Assembly: GCA_902530985.1 (NCBI GenBank)
Contig: CACACI010000005.1
Coordinates: forward strand, 1 to 63,399
DNA length: 63,399 nucleotides
Origin: an uncultured Alphaproteobacteria bacterium
GTDB lineage: Bacteria; Pseudomonadota; Alphaproteobacteria; Methylaequorales; Methylaequoraceae
Direction of reading: 5' to 3'
This document shows positions 10,160 to 19,328 of the stretch, piece by piece. The position numbers and the translations under genes were made by a program. Numbering within the stretch: the first letter of the stretch is position 1; each line of letters starts with the position of its first letter. Under the pieces are notes generated by a model. It had not been told where the DNA came from. It did no database searches and worked only from the letters and a program-made list of their open reading frames with translations.

Positions 10160-10570
10160 TTATTGTGAGATTTTTTTCAAAACCTTTATATAATTTCTAA
10201 CTCTCTTCTTTCCTTTTTTATTTGATTCTCTCCAAGCAGGAAGAATTTCTTTAAGTTTAAAAAAACCATCTTTTGTTAATGCTAATAGATTTCCATTAAT
10301 ATCTTTTTTAACAATTTTTATCATTTTTTTTTTTGCTAAAATAGATAAATTGCGTCTTGTAGTTGAAATTTCTAAGTTTAAAATCTCTGCAATCTTTGCA
10401 GTACCAATCTGGTCATAAATATTTAAAATAGCTAGTATCGGTATTTGTGTTGAGTTTATCCCACTAAACTTCAAAATTTTATTATAATGATTTGTTACTT
10501 CTCTTGCCATTGACCTCAAATTAAAACATGAACATTTCTGTAATTCCTCAATTTTAATAATTTTTTTCAT
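10160..10570 (-). CDS. MarR family transcriptional regulator
   Basis: This 136-residue protein has the MarR winged-helix arrangement: helical dimerisation ends around a helix-turn-helix (about 55-80, GTAKIAEILNLEISTTRRNLSIL) and a wing (KKMIKIVKKDINGNLLALTKDG). MarR proteins repress divergent genes and usually release DNA on binding an aromatic or phenolic ligand. Here it is divergent from an alpha/beta hydrolase and an SDR, and the spacer holds two copies of GTGTATATAC. It probably controls that pair and itself. The ligand is not predictable from sequence. Confidence 0.88.
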   Translation of the reverse strand: MKKIIKIEELQKCSCFNLRSMAREVTNHYNKILKFSGINSTQIPILAILNIYDQIGTAKIAEILNLEISTTRRNLSILAKKKMIKIVKKDINGNLLALTKDGFFKLKEILPAWRESNKKGKKRVRNYIKVLKKISQ

Positions 10571-10620
10571 AATTAAAAATATAATACTTTACATATTTTG
10601 AAAAGTGATTTAATTTTATA

Positions 10621-10642
10621 GTGTATATACTCGTGTATATAC
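10621..10642. promoter_or_regulatory. Probable MarR operator: tandem GTGTATATAC
   Basis: Two identical 10-mers GTGTATATAC (10621-10630 and 10633-10642) are separated by 2 nt. Each contains the perfect palindrome GTATATAC. They lie 17 nt before the ATG of the hydrolase gene, next to its ribosome site AAGG (10648-10651), and 51 nt before the MarR gene start. Position and symmetry suit a MarR binding site. One more copy of the same 10-mer occurs at 25801-25810. Confidence 0.5.
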
Positions 10643-10658
10643 TTTTTAAGGTGCAGTT

Positions 10659-11486
10659 ATGGAAATAAAAAAATTTAATTTAAGCGATGGAACATTTATC
10701 AGATACAAAAAAATAGGGAAAGGAAACCCTATTTTACTTCTACATACTTTTAGAAATAGACTAGAATATTCTGATAAGCTTGGTGAATTATTAAAAGAAA
10801 ACCATACTGTATATTCTATTGATCTTCCAGGGTTTGGCGATTCACCAATTAATAATAGAACAAATTATGATCTCAGTTTTTTTACAAAATCTATCACAAA
10901 TTTTATAAAAGAGTTGAAAATTAAAAATCTTAAAATTGCAGGCGAATCTATTGGAGCCGTTTTATCCGCCAGTGTTTCATTAAAATCAGAAAATAGTGTA
11001 AAAAAAATATTTATGTTCAATCCATATGACTATGATTCATACTTTGGCGAAGGCATTCAGAGGGGTAATTTTTTTGCTAAATTTATTTTATTGCATGTTA
11101 GTTTACCTATTATTGGAAATTTTTTTGCAACATTAGAAAATAAATTTATACTAAAAAATATTATGAGTGGAGGATTTTATAATTCAAAAAATCTTCCTAA
11201 TGATTATTTAACACTCTTGTGCACTTCATTAAAAAAAAAAGGATATGTATATCATTTCCGTTCCGTCCTTTCACAATTTAATAAAAATAATGGAGTCGAT
11301 GATGTATATAAGAAAGTAAAGGTGCCGGTAAAACTTATATATGGAAGACATGATTGGGCAAAAGAGTCAGATAGATTAAAAACGAAAAATCTTTTAAAAA
11401 TTGATAAATACGAAACTATTGAAAATTCTACACACTTTTCGTTTTTAGAAAATACCAATGAGGTAAGAGATATTATAAACTCGTGA
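10659..11486 (+). CDS. Alpha/beta hydrolase
   Basis: This 275-residue soluble alpha/beta-fold hydrolase has the nucleophile elbow GESIGA with Ser97, an acid in YGRHDW (Asp232) and a base in NSTHFSF (His259), i.e. a complete Ser-Asp-His triad. There is no signal peptide, so it acts in the cytoplasm. The oxyanion region is LLHTFRNR. It starts 17 nt after the probable MarR operator and is followed by an SDR on the same strand, suggesting a small ligand-inducible unit that handles an ester or ring-cleavage product. The substrate is unknown. Confidence 0.82.
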   Translation: MEIKKFNLSDGTFIRYKKIGKGNPILLLHTFRNRLEYSDKLGELLKENHTVYSIDLPGFGDSPINNRTNYDLSFFTKSITNFIKELKIKNLKIAGESIGAVLSASVSLKSENSVKKIFMFNPYDYDSYFGEGIQRGNFFAKFILLHVSLPIIGNFFATLENKFILKNIMSGGFYNSKNLPNDYLTLLCTSLKKKGYVYHFRSVLSQFNKNNGVDDVYKKVKVPVKLIYGRHDWAKESDRLKTKNLLKIDKYETIENSTHFSFLENTNEVRDIINS

Positions 11487-11553
11487 TTTTTGGATTTTAT
11501 ACTATAAAATATATTTTATTTAATATCCAAGGTCATAAAAAAGGGAGTATGTT

Positions 11554-12285
11554 ATGGAAAAAATAGCTTTTATATCTGGTGCCAATAGAGGCATTGGGTT
11601 TGAAACATCTAAGAAGCTAGCTGAAACAGGTGTTAAAGTTATATTAGGGTCCAGAGATTTAGAAAAAGGAAAAAAAGCAGTTGAGGAGCTGTCTTCAAAT
11701 GGAATAGATGCTGATTTGATTCAATATGATGCATTTGATTTAGAATCACCTCAGAAAGTTTTTGACTATATTGAAAAGAAATATAAAAAATTGGATATCC
11801 TTATCAATAATGCTGGAGTTTTGCTAACAGGTGATCTTTTTGTTACTAATAGTTCTACTGTTAGCGATAAAGATATAAAAGATACATTTCAAACTAATCT
11901 ATTCGGGGTTATCTCTCTAACTCAAAAGTTACTTCCACTAATTAAAAAGTCAGACGCGGGCAGAATAGTCAATGTTTCAACAATCTTAAGTTCATTAACA
12001 CTACATTCAGCCAAGGATTCACCAATTGGTCCAGCAAAAGAATTTGCATATAATGCTTCAAAGACTGCTTTAAATGCATACACAATTCATCTTGCTATTG
12101 AATTAAAAGATACAAAAATTAAAGTTAATTCTGGGCATCCTGGTTGGGTAAAAACAGAATTGGGTGGTCCAAAAGCTCCTATCGAAGTTAAAGATAGTTT
12201 CAAAACTTCGTTACGTTTGGCTACGTTAAGTGATGACGGTCCAACTGGAGGATTATTTCATGAAGATGATACTATACCTTGGTAG
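11554..12285 (+). CDS. Short-chain dehydrogenase, carbonyl reductase-like
   Basis: This 243-residue classical SDR has the cofactor motif SGANRGIG (8-15), NNAG (85-88), catalytic serines in VSTILSS (about 142-147) and the Tyr166/Lys170 pair (YNASK). The pattern resembles carbonyl reductases that use NADPH. It is 67 nt downstream of the hydrolase, with a run of purines (AAAAAAGGGAG) before its ATG, and is probably co-regulated by the divergent MarR protein. A reduction of a carbonyl compound is supported; the compound is not known. Confidence 0.85.
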   Translation: MEKIAFISGANRGIGFETSKKLAETGVKVILGSRDLEKGKKAVEELSSNGIDADLIQYDAFDLESPQKVFDYIEKKYKKLDILINNAGVLLTGDLFVTNSSTVSDKDIKDTFQTNLFGVISLTQKLLPLIKKSDAGRIVNVSTILSSLTLHSAKDSPIGPAKEFAYNASKTALNAYTIHLAIELKDTKIKVNSGHPGWVKTELGGPKAPIEVKDSFKTSLRLATLSDDGPTGGLFHEDDTIPW

Positions 12286-12384
12286 ATGCTGAGGGAATAA
12301 GTTTTACAATACCGCATCAAATAATTCTCAAATTGTCTAGTTGAAATTCCCAAAAATAATTGCAATATTAATATCGAGGTAATT

Positions 12385-13665
12385 ATGTATCACACAGTTG
12401 TAATTGGTGGGGGATGTTTAGGTGCTGCCACAGCCATATCCCTTCAAAGAAAATTGAACAAACAAGGTAAAGGAGAAAAAGTTTGTTTAATAGACAAAGC
12501 AGTATTGTGTGCTGCTGAATCTTCAAGGCACTCAGGAATAGTCAGATCAGCAAATGCTGACCCAGATGCATCAATTATGGCATCAATGAGCACTAATATG
12601 TGGAAAAACCTAGAAAAGCATTGGGGTAGGTCAATAGAAATTGATGCTTTTGGAGCAATCTGGATTGCAAAAAAAAATTCAGAAGGAGAAAATCCCGCTT
12701 GGAGTGAACTTTCTGATCGAATGAGAAAAATTAATCTAGTTTTTGAAGAAATTTCTCCTAAATCAGCTGTTGAGAAATGTGGTCAAACTTTGATTGTTGA
12801 TAAAGATGAATCTTACTATTATGAACCAGATGCTTTTCAACTTGATCCAAGCATACTTAGATCTGCTTTATATGACTCTATTGACGAGAATAAGGTTGAA
12901 TTATTTGAAAAAACAGAAGTTGACGCGATTATTACAAATGAAAACAGAATTGTTTCATGTATGACAAATAATGGAAAATTTAATGCAAAAAATTTTGTTA
13001 ACGCGACTGGTGCATGGAGTTCTCAACTATTCTCAAAAATAGGTTTAAAAATCCCAGTTACAATCGAACCAGTATCGGTTGTAAATTGGATGGAAAGTCC
13101 CAAACAAATCAAATATGAATATCCAATAATAGCCGACTATACAAACTTATGTTATTTTAGATCCTGGAGAGGTAACAAAATGCATGCTCATCAACCTAGA
13201 AAAAGATCCGTCTATGAAATAGCTAAAAACTTTCTAAATGATCTTTGTGCTGTAAATGGTGGAGAATATCTCAATGAACCTATGAATCAATCTTTAGCGT
13301 ACAACCAAATTAAAAATTACGAAGATATCTCAAAGAAAAGATTTTCTAATATTGATAAGACAGTCTATGCATCAGGTTATAGATCATTTTTTGATATAAC
13401 TCCAGACTTGCGGTTCATTCTTGGAAAGGATTCAAAAATCAATAATCTATTCCATAATCTTGGTTCTGGACAAGCAATGAAATACTCACCAGTCCTTGGA
13501 GAATCAGTCGCAGAAGAAATAATGGGTGAAAAAAAAATTAGGAGAATGTTTGATTACAATAAGTTTAACATTAACCGATTTGCAGAAGACTATATGAAAA
13601 ACTTTTGGAATCTAGTTAATGGAGAAGAAAATACACTTCATAGACAAGGTAAAAATGTTCTTTAA
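12385..13665 (+). CDS. FAD-dependent amine/amino-acid oxidase-like enzyme
   Basis: This 426-residue DAO-type flavoprotein has the dinucleotide-binding motif VVIGGGCLGAAT at 5-16, an RHSGIVRSAN segment near residue 50 as in sarcosine or glycine oxidase relatives, and a C-terminal FAD-binding region (LFHNLGSGQAMKYSPVLGE). Such enzymes oxidise N-methylated glycines, D-amino acids or similar amines. There is no signal peptide. It follows the SDR by about 100 nt and may belong to the same catabolic group, but the spacer leaves room for its own promoter. Confidence 0.78.
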   Translation: MYHTVVIGGGCLGAATAISLQRKLNKQGKGEKVCLIDKAVLCAAESSRHSGIVRSANADPDASIMASMSTNMWKNLEKHWGRSIEIDAFGAIWIAKKNSEGENPAWSELSDRMRKINLVFEEISPKSAVEKCGQTLIVDKDESYYYEPDAFQLDPSILRSALYDSIDENKVELFEKTEVDAIITNENRIVSCMTNNGKFNAKNFVNATGAWSSQLFSKIGLKIPVTIEPVSVVNWMESPKQIKYEYPIIADYTNLCYFRSWRGNKMHAHQPRKRSVYEIAKNFLNDLCAVNGGEYLNEPMNQSLAYNQIKNYEDISKKRFSNIDKTVYASGYRSFFDITPDLRFILGKDSKINNLFHNLGSGQAMKYSPVLGESVAEEIMGEKKIRRMFDYNKFNINRFAEDYMKNFWNLVNGEENTLHRQGKNVL

Positions 13666-13691
13666 CAATAGATATAAGAAATATTAACTGT

Positions 13692-14753
13692 TTATTGAAT
13701 TAATTTCACTTCGTAACTAGCGATTGATTGTAATATTTTTTCTATGTTAAATTTTATCTTCCATTTTGGATAGTCTCTTTGAAATTTTGTATAGTCAGTA
13801 ATCCACCAGATATGATCACCCACTCTATTTTTTTCAAAATATTCTGTTTCAAGATGAATATTATAGTTTTTCTTAAAAAAGTTTATAACCTCTAAAATAG
13901 AACAACTGTTTTCTCTCCCACCTCCTATGTTATATACCCTTCCAATTTTTGGGTTTTGAAAATAATGCCAAAAACAATTTATTAAGTCACTGCTATGAAT
14001 ATTATCTCTAACTTGTTTTCCTTTATATCCGAATATTTTATATTTCCTTTTATGAATAATTGATTTTACTAAATATGAGAGAAAACCGTGTAATTCAACT
14101 CCAGAATGATTTTCTCCTGTCAAACAGCCACCTCTGAAGGTAACTGTTTTTAGGTCTAAATTCTTTCCAAACTCTTGAACATATAGATCTGCACTAAGTT
14201 TAGAGGCACCAAAAAAAGAATGAACACAATTATCTGTACTTAAAGATTCATCAATACCTTTTTTATAATATTTTGAACTTCTCTCAACTTCAAAGCGAAA
14301 ACTTTTCTCAACTATTTTAAGTTTGTTAGGGTTATCTCCATATACCTTATTTGTCGAAACATTTATAAAAGATGCTTCAGGGCAATATTTATTAAAAAGA
14401 TCTAAAAGTTTCAATGTAGCAAAAGAGTTTATTTCATAATCTAATATTTTATCTTTTACTGCCCAATCATGTGAAGGTTGAGCCGCACAATGAATAATAC
14501 ATTTTATTTTTGATCTATAATTTTTGAAAATCTCTTCAATCTTTTTCTTGTCTCTTATATCTATATTAAAATGTTTATAATCTTTATAAGCTAATAATTG
14601 CTTTCTTCTTTTAAAAATACTCCCAGATTTTCCAAAAAATTTTTTTCTACTATCATTATCTATTCCAATGACCTTAAAGCCCTTCTTTATGAAAAATTCT
14701 ACGCACTCTGAACCTATCAAACCTGCAGAACCTGTAATAATAAAATATTTCAT
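13692..14753 (-). CDS. CDP-tyvelose/paratose 2-epimerase-like
   Basis: This 353-residue NAD-dependent extended SDR has GSAGLIG (8-14), the CAAQPSHDWA segment (89-98), STNKVYG (133-139) and the long RGGCLTG-HSG-LHGFLSYL stretch that are hallmarks of CDP-paratose (tyvelose) 2-epimerases. At the place of the usual Tyr-x3-Lys the protein reads FGASK (181-185). The rest of a CDP-3,6-dideoxyhexose pathway is not in the window, so the natural substrate may be another nucleotide sugar. It is convergent with the oxidase gene and divergent from the second methyltransferase-glycosyltransferase fusion. Confidence 0.78.
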   Translation of the reverse strand: MKYFIITGSAGLIGSECVEFFIKKGFKVIGIDNDSRKKFFGKSGSIFKRRKQLLAYKDYKHFNIDIRDKKKIEEIFKNYRSKIKCIIHCAAQPSHDWAVKDKILDYEINSFATLKLLDLFNKYCPEASFINVSTNKVYGDNPNKLKIVEKSFRFEVERSSKYYKKGIDESLSTDNCVHSFFGASKLSADLYVQEFGKNLDLKTVTFRGGCLTGENHSGVELHGFLSYLVKSIIHKRKYKIFGYKGKQVRDNIHSSDLINCFWHYFQNPKIGRVYNIGGGRENSCSILEVINFFKKNYNIHLETEYFEKNRVGDHIWWITDYTKFQRDYPKWKIKFNIEKILQSIASYEVKLIQ

Positions 14754-14822
14754 GAGAGTCTTATAAAAAAAGAAAAAAAATTAACAATTTGATTATATTT
14801 GTTTTATATTATATTCCAATTA

Positions 14823-16229
14823 ATGGACAAGCAGTACAAATTATTTTATAAAAAATGCTCAGAAAGTAGAATATCCTTTACAAATAAATTTATTGGTTTT
14901 TATAAGTTGTTAAGTGAAGAAATAAATAAAGTAGTTGATAAATCATCAAATTTATTATTTTTAAGTGCAGGTCACTCAATAATAATTGATATGATTAATT
15001 TTAATAATGCCTATCTTTCAGAGATTGAAAATAGTTTTCACAATCTATACAAAAAAAAAAATGTTAAAAAAGTTGATACAGAATTTGATTTTAAAAAATT
15101 AAGTCAAAAAGATATCACAGAAGTTCTTATTTCTAATATAGAATATTCGCAAGATCCAATAAAGTTGTTAGAAAACGTTAATAAATTATTGGGACCAAAT
15201 GGAAAGGTTTTATTAATTTGTAATAATATTTTGTGGAATCCGATTTTCAAAGTTATGGAGTTTTTAGGTCTGAAATTTAAACATCCAAGGAAAAATATTA
15301 TTACCACAAAATTTATTGAGAAACTTTGTTTTCTAACAGATTATGATCTAATAATTAAAAAAAAAAGAATACTAGTTCCCTTTAAAATACCTATTTTAAG
15401 TTTTTTTTTTAACAATATTATTGCAAGATTACCTCTATTTAATCTTCTAGGTTTAGTCTCAATCTATGTTATTAGATCTAAGCTAAAAAAAAGTCCTAAA
15501 GTTAATCAACTTAAAGTATCTATCATTGTTCCATGCAAAAATGAAGAAGATAATATAGCTATTGTAGCTAATTCATTAGCTAAAGTAGGAAAGGAAACTG
15601 AAGTTCTCTTTGGTGATGATAAATCAACAGATAAAACTAAATTAGAGATAGAAAAATCTATAAATTCTACTAAAAATTTTTCAATTAAGTACTATGAAGG
15701 ACCAGGTATTTGTAAAGCTGATAATGTTTACAAAGGATTTGATATTGCAACTGGTGATATCTTAGTTATTCATGATGCGGACAATACCGTACATCCAAAA
15801 GAAATCCGAAGACTAATTGACATATTAATTAACAAAAATCAAAACCTTGTCATTGGGACCAGATTGATTTATCCAATGGAAAAAAAAGCTATGAAGTTTT
15901 CAAATTATCTGGGTAATATTTTTTTTGCACAATTTTATTCTCTAATTTTACAGCAACATATCTCGGATACTTTATGTGGAACTAAAATAATTTTTAAAAA
16001 TGATTGGAAAAAAATTAAAAAACATTGCGGAAAATGGGGAGTGAAAGATAAATGGGGTGACTTTGACATTCTTTCAGGTGCTAGGTTGAACCAAATGAAG
16101 ATCTGTGAAGTACCAGTAAATTATAAAGATAGAACTGAGGGAGAAACCAAAATGACTAATACAATTTACAATGGAATAAGGATGTTAGTAATATGTTTTT
16201 ATTCGCTTCTAAAAATTCGATTTAATTAA
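14823..16229 (+). CDS. Glycosyltransferase family 2 with degenerate methyltransferase domain
   Basis: This 468-residue paralogue of the fusion at 3057-4508 has a C-terminal GT2 domain (SIIVPCKNEEDN from 233, FGDDKSTDKT near 263-272, metal-binding DAD at 318-320, a TRLIYPMEKKAMKF stretch shared with the paralogue). The N-terminal part keeps the methyltransferase-like length and end, but motif I reads FLSAGHS instead of EVGCGNG, so it probably no longer binds SAM. A TTG at 14799 would add 8 residues; the ATG at 14823 is preferred. It is followed 4 nt later by gmd, so it is likely co-expressed with GDP-sugar synthesis. Confidence 0.82.
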   Translation: MDKQYKLFYKKCSESRISFTNKFIGFYKLLSEEINKVVDKSSNLLFLSAGHSIIIDMINFNNAYLSEIENSFHNLYKKKNVKKVDTEFDFKKLSQKDITEVLISNIEYSQDPIKLLENVNKLLGPNGKVLLICNNILWNPIFKVMEFLGLKFKHPRKNIITTKFIEKLCFLTDYDLIIKKKRILVPFKIPILSFFFNNIIARLPLFNLLGLVSIYVIRSKLKKSPKVNQLKVSIIVPCKNEEDNIAIVANSLAKVGKETEVLFGDDKSTDKTKLEIEKSINSTKNFSIKYYEGPGICKADNVYKGFDIATGDILVIHDADNTVHPKEIRRLIDILINKNQNLVIGTRLIYPMEKKAMKFSNYLGNIFFAQFYSLILQQHISDTLCGTKIIFKNDWKKIKKHCGKWGVKDKWGDFDILSGARLNQMKICEVPVNYKDRTEGETKMTNTIYNGIRMLVICFYSLLKIRFN

Positions 16230-16233
16230 GTTT

Positions 16234-17280
16234 ATGAAAAAAATAGCATTAATCACAGGTGTAACTGGTCAAGATGGTTCTTGTCTTTCTGAATTTCTTC
16301 TTAAAAAGAATTATATTGTACATGGACTAAAAAGAAGGTCCTCAATCATTAATACCGAAAGAATAGATCATTTATATACAGACCCATTAGAAAAAAAAAC
16401 AGATTTTATTTTACATCACGCAGATTTAACTGATGCTACAAATTTGATCAGACTGGTATCAGAGATAAGACCTCATGAAATATACAATTTAGCTGCTCAA
16501 AGTCATGTAATGGTTAGCTTTGAAACACCAGAATATACTGCAAACGCTGATGCTTTGGGAACACTTCGCTTACTTGAATCAATAAAAATCTTGGGATTAG
16601 AAAAAAGAATTAAATTTTATCAAGCCTCAACTTCTGAACTTTTTGGAAATTCTAAACAAAAAACTCAAAATGAAAGCACCCCTTTTTCCCCACAAAGCCC
16701 TTATGCAGTCGCAAAACTATATTCATACTGGATAACAAAAAACTATCGTGATGCATACGGTATTTTTGCCTCAAATGGAATTCTTTTCAACCACGAAGGC
16801 CCATCACGTGGGGAGAATTTCGTAACTAGAAAGATTACAATGGGAATAGCAGAAATTTTGGCAAAAGAAAGAAAAAGAATTTATTTAGGAAACCTAGAGG
16901 CTAGGAGAGACTGGGGACACGTCAAAGACTTTATTAATGGAATGTGGAAAATACTGCAATATAAAATTCCAGAAGATTTTGTTTTATCAACTGGAAAAAC
17001 TTATTCTGTCAGACATTTTGTGGAGACAGCTTTTTCCTTTGTTAATATAGATATAGTCTGGACTGGTAAAGGATTAAACGAAAAAGGAATCAACAAAAAA
17101 ACAGGTAAGATTCTTGTTGAAATAGATAAAAAATATTATAGACCACTGGAAGTTCACTACCTTTGTGGTGATTCATCAAAAGCAAGAAAAAAATTAAATT
17201 GGAAGTGCAATATTTCTTTTAAACAACTTGTAAAAGAAATGATATTAAATGATTTAAAAAAAAAAAAAATTAACTTGTGA
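16234..17280 (+). CDS. gmd: GDP-mannose 4,6-dehydratase
   Basis: This 348-residue NADP-dependent SDR converts GDP-D-mannose to GDP-4-keto-6-deoxy-D-mannose, the first step to GDP-L-fucose and related 6-deoxy sugars. TGVTGQDG is at 8-15. The catalytic Thr133, Glu135 and Tyr157/Lys161 occur at the same numbering as in E. coli Gmd, and NHEGPSRGENFVTRKI corresponds to the family's conserved nucleotide-binding stretch. It overlaps manC by 4 nt (GTGA). The GDP-mannose it uses would be supplied by ManC, and its product would go to Fcl (4524-5471). Confidence 0.95.
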   Translation: MKKIALITGVTGQDGSCLSEFLLKKNYIVHGLKRRSSIINTERIDHLYTDPLEKKTDFILHHADLTDATNLIRLVSEIRPHEIYNLAAQSHVMVSFETPEYTANADALGTLRLLESIKILGLEKRIKFYQASTSELFGNSKQKTQNESTPFSPQSPYAVAKLYSYWITKNYRDAYGIFASNGILFNHEGPSRGENFVTRKITMGIAEILAKERKRIYLGNLEARRDWGHVKDFINGMWKILQYKIPEDFVLSTGKTYSVRHFVETAFSFVNIDIVWTGKGLNEKGINKKTGKILVEIDKKYYRPLEVHYLCGDSSKARKKLNWKCNISFKQLVKEMILNDLKKKKINL

Positions 17281-18665
17281 ATAAAGTAACACCTATAATT
17301 TTAACTGGAGGGATTGGTTCAAGGTTGTGGCCATTATCAACTAAAGATCTCCCGAAACAATTCCTTAATTTACCATTCAACGCCAAACATAACTTATTTC
17401 AACAAACACTCTTGGGAGTCAAAAACAAAAAAATTTTTAAAAAGCCTATAATTGTTTGTTCAGAAAAACATAAATTTTTAGCTTTAAATAGTTTGAATAA
17501 TATAAACTTCTCCTACTATGATATCATAGTTGAAAAAATCTCGAAGAACACAGCAATATCTGTTCTTCTTGGGGTAATACATGCAATCAATAATATAGAT
17601 TCTAAATATTCTTTGATATTACCCTCAGATCATTATATACAAAAAAGAGATTACACATCAATAATTCCAAAAGATTTCAATCAAAATAGACATTTAATTT
17701 TTGGTATAAAACCAAAATTTCCATCCATTGATTATGGTTATATAAGTGTAGAAAAAAGTTCAAATAAAATAAAAGAAGTAAAGAAATTTCTCGAAAAACC
17801 TAACATACAAAATGCTAAAGCTTTTATTAAAAAAGGATATTTCTGGAACTCTGGTATTTTTTTATTAAATAATCAAAAATTATTATTAGATTACAAAAAA
17901 TACTTTCCAAGAATTTTAAAACAATGCGAAAAAATATCCTCTAGTTTAAAAAAAGACCTTGAATTCAAAGAAGCAGACTTAAAATTGATGGCAGATCTTC
18001 CTAATATATCGTTTGATAAAGCAATTTTAGAAAATAACGATTTTTTATCAATGATGAATTTCAATAAATCATGGAAAGATATCGGATCATGGAATTCATT
18101 AACTGAAATTTCAAAAAAAAATATCAAACTTCATCCACAAACAAAAATTTTTAATAATTCAGAAAATTCAAGTATAATAAGTGATAGAAAAAATACCGTA
18201 TTAAATGATGTACCTAATATTATAGTTGTTTCAAAAAACGAATCATTACTCATAAGTTCAAAAAAAAAAGCTACAGATATAAAAAAAATTCTCCAAAAAA
18301 AAGAATTTAAAGAAATTTCAGAATTCCAAAATATATTTTATAAACCATGGGGCCACTATGAAACATATATAAATTCAACAAATTATTTGGTAAAAAAACT
18401 GACTGTCAAACCTAAACACAGGTTATCTCTTCAATACCACAAGTACAGAACAGAGCATTGGGTAGTAGTTGAAGGAATTGCTAAAATTACTAAAGGTTCA
18501 AAAAAGAAAATATTAAGAAAAAATGAATCAACGTTTATTCCAATAGGGGTTAAACACTGTATAGAAAATATTGGTACAAAAAACTTAGAAATAATTGAAG
18601 TTCAAATGGGGAAAATTCTTAAGGAGTCTGATATAGTTAGATTAGATGACCCTTATAAGCGGTAA
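17277..18665 (+). CDS. manC: Mannose-1-P guanylyltransferase / mannose-6-P isomerase
   Basis: This 462-residue type II bifunctional enzyme has the nucleotidyltransferase signature GGIGSRLWPLS and PKQFLNL near the start, FLEKP and NSGIFLL in the middle, and a C-terminal cupin isomerase domain (about 350-455: KPWGHYETY, KPKHRLSLQYHKYRTEHWVVVEGIA). It makes GDP-mannose from mannose-1-phosphate and GTP, and the cupin interconverts fructose-6-P and mannose-6-P. It starts at GTG overlapping the gmd stop, so the two are translationally coupled. Its stop abuts a convergent membrane protein gene with no spacer. Confidence 0.93.
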   Translation: MNKVTPIILTGGIGSRLWPLSTKDLPKQFLNLPFNAKHNLFQQTLLGVKNKKIFKKPIIVCSEKHKFLALNSLNNINFSYYDIIVEKISKNTAISVLLGVIHAINNIDSKYSLILPSDHYIQKRDYTSIIPKDFNQNRHLIFGIKPKFPSIDYGYISVEKSSNKIKEVKKFLEKPNIQNAKAFIKKGYFWNSGIFLLNNQKLLLDYKKYFPRILKQCEKISSSLKKDLEFKEADLKLMADLPNISFDKAILENNDFLSMMNFNKSWKDIGSWNSLTEISKKNIKLHPQTKIFNNSENSSIISDRKNTVLNDVPNIIVVSKNESLLISSKKKATDIKKILQKKEFKEISEFQNIFYKPWGHYETYINSTNYLVKKLTVKPKHRLSLQYHKYRTEHWVVVEGIAKITKGSKKKILRKNESTFIPIGVKHCIENIGTKNLEIIEVQMGKILKESDIVRLDDPYKR

Positions 18666-19247
18666 TTAAAACTTTCTCAAAATAAAAAATAAGAATATTA
18701 ATGTTAGAATTGCCGTAACTAAAAAAATATTTTTACGTATCAAACCAATTGATTGTTCACCATATTTATAGGTTATTAAAGAAACCAAATAAAACCTTAT
18801 CCCTCTGGAGAAAAATGAACAAAAAATAAAAATTAATATATCGATACCTAATATTCCTGCTGCAATACATGTTATTTTGTATGGAAATGGAGACACACCT
18901 CCAATTACAATTAATATGATTCCATATTCAAGAAAATCTCGTTCAAACATAGTAATTAAATTATTCATTTTTGGATAATAAAGTTCTAATATTGGATTTA
19001 CATATTCCCAAAGTAAATTTCCTATATAATAGGCAATAATACCCCCAACCACTGAAAAAAATGTTGTGAGGAAAGCTAATTTTAAATATTTCTTTTCAGC
19101 TAAAACAAATAATATTAAGAATGGGTCCGTTGGAAAAGGAAAAAAAATTGACTCTATAAGTGATATAAAATATAAAAACCACTTCGATCTTTTTTTTTCA
19201 CAAAACTCTATTAACTGTATGTATAAACTATCAATTTTTTTTAACAC
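18666..19247 (-). CDS. DedA/YqaA-type VTT-domain membrane protein
   Basis: This 193-residue membrane protein has a SNARE-associated (VTT/DedA) domain of the YqaA type: an amphipathic start, ESIFFPFPTDPFLI, several helices (about 35-75, 105-145, 165-190) and the GGVSPFPYK segment typical of the family. The DedA superfamily is linked to lipid scrambling, undecaprenyl-phosphate recycling and membrane homeostasis. It is directly convergent with manC. Placement next to sugar nucleotide genes would suit lipid carrier recycling, but this is inference. Confidence 0.82.
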   Translation of the reverse strand: MLKKIDSLYIQLIEFCEKKRSKWFLYFISLIESIFFPFPTDPFLILFVLAEKKYLKLAFLTTFFSVVGGIIAYYIGNLLWEYVNPILELYYPKMNNLITMFERDFLEYGIILIVIGGVSPFPYKITCIAAGILGIDILIFIFCSFFSRGIRFYLVSLITYKYGEQSIGLIRKNIFLVTAILTLIFLFFILRKF

Positions 19248-19328
19248 CTTATAACTAAAATACTCTTATAAATAAAAGATTTACATTCTCCTTACTAATA
19301 TATGACTTCTTAAATATTCTAAAAATTT

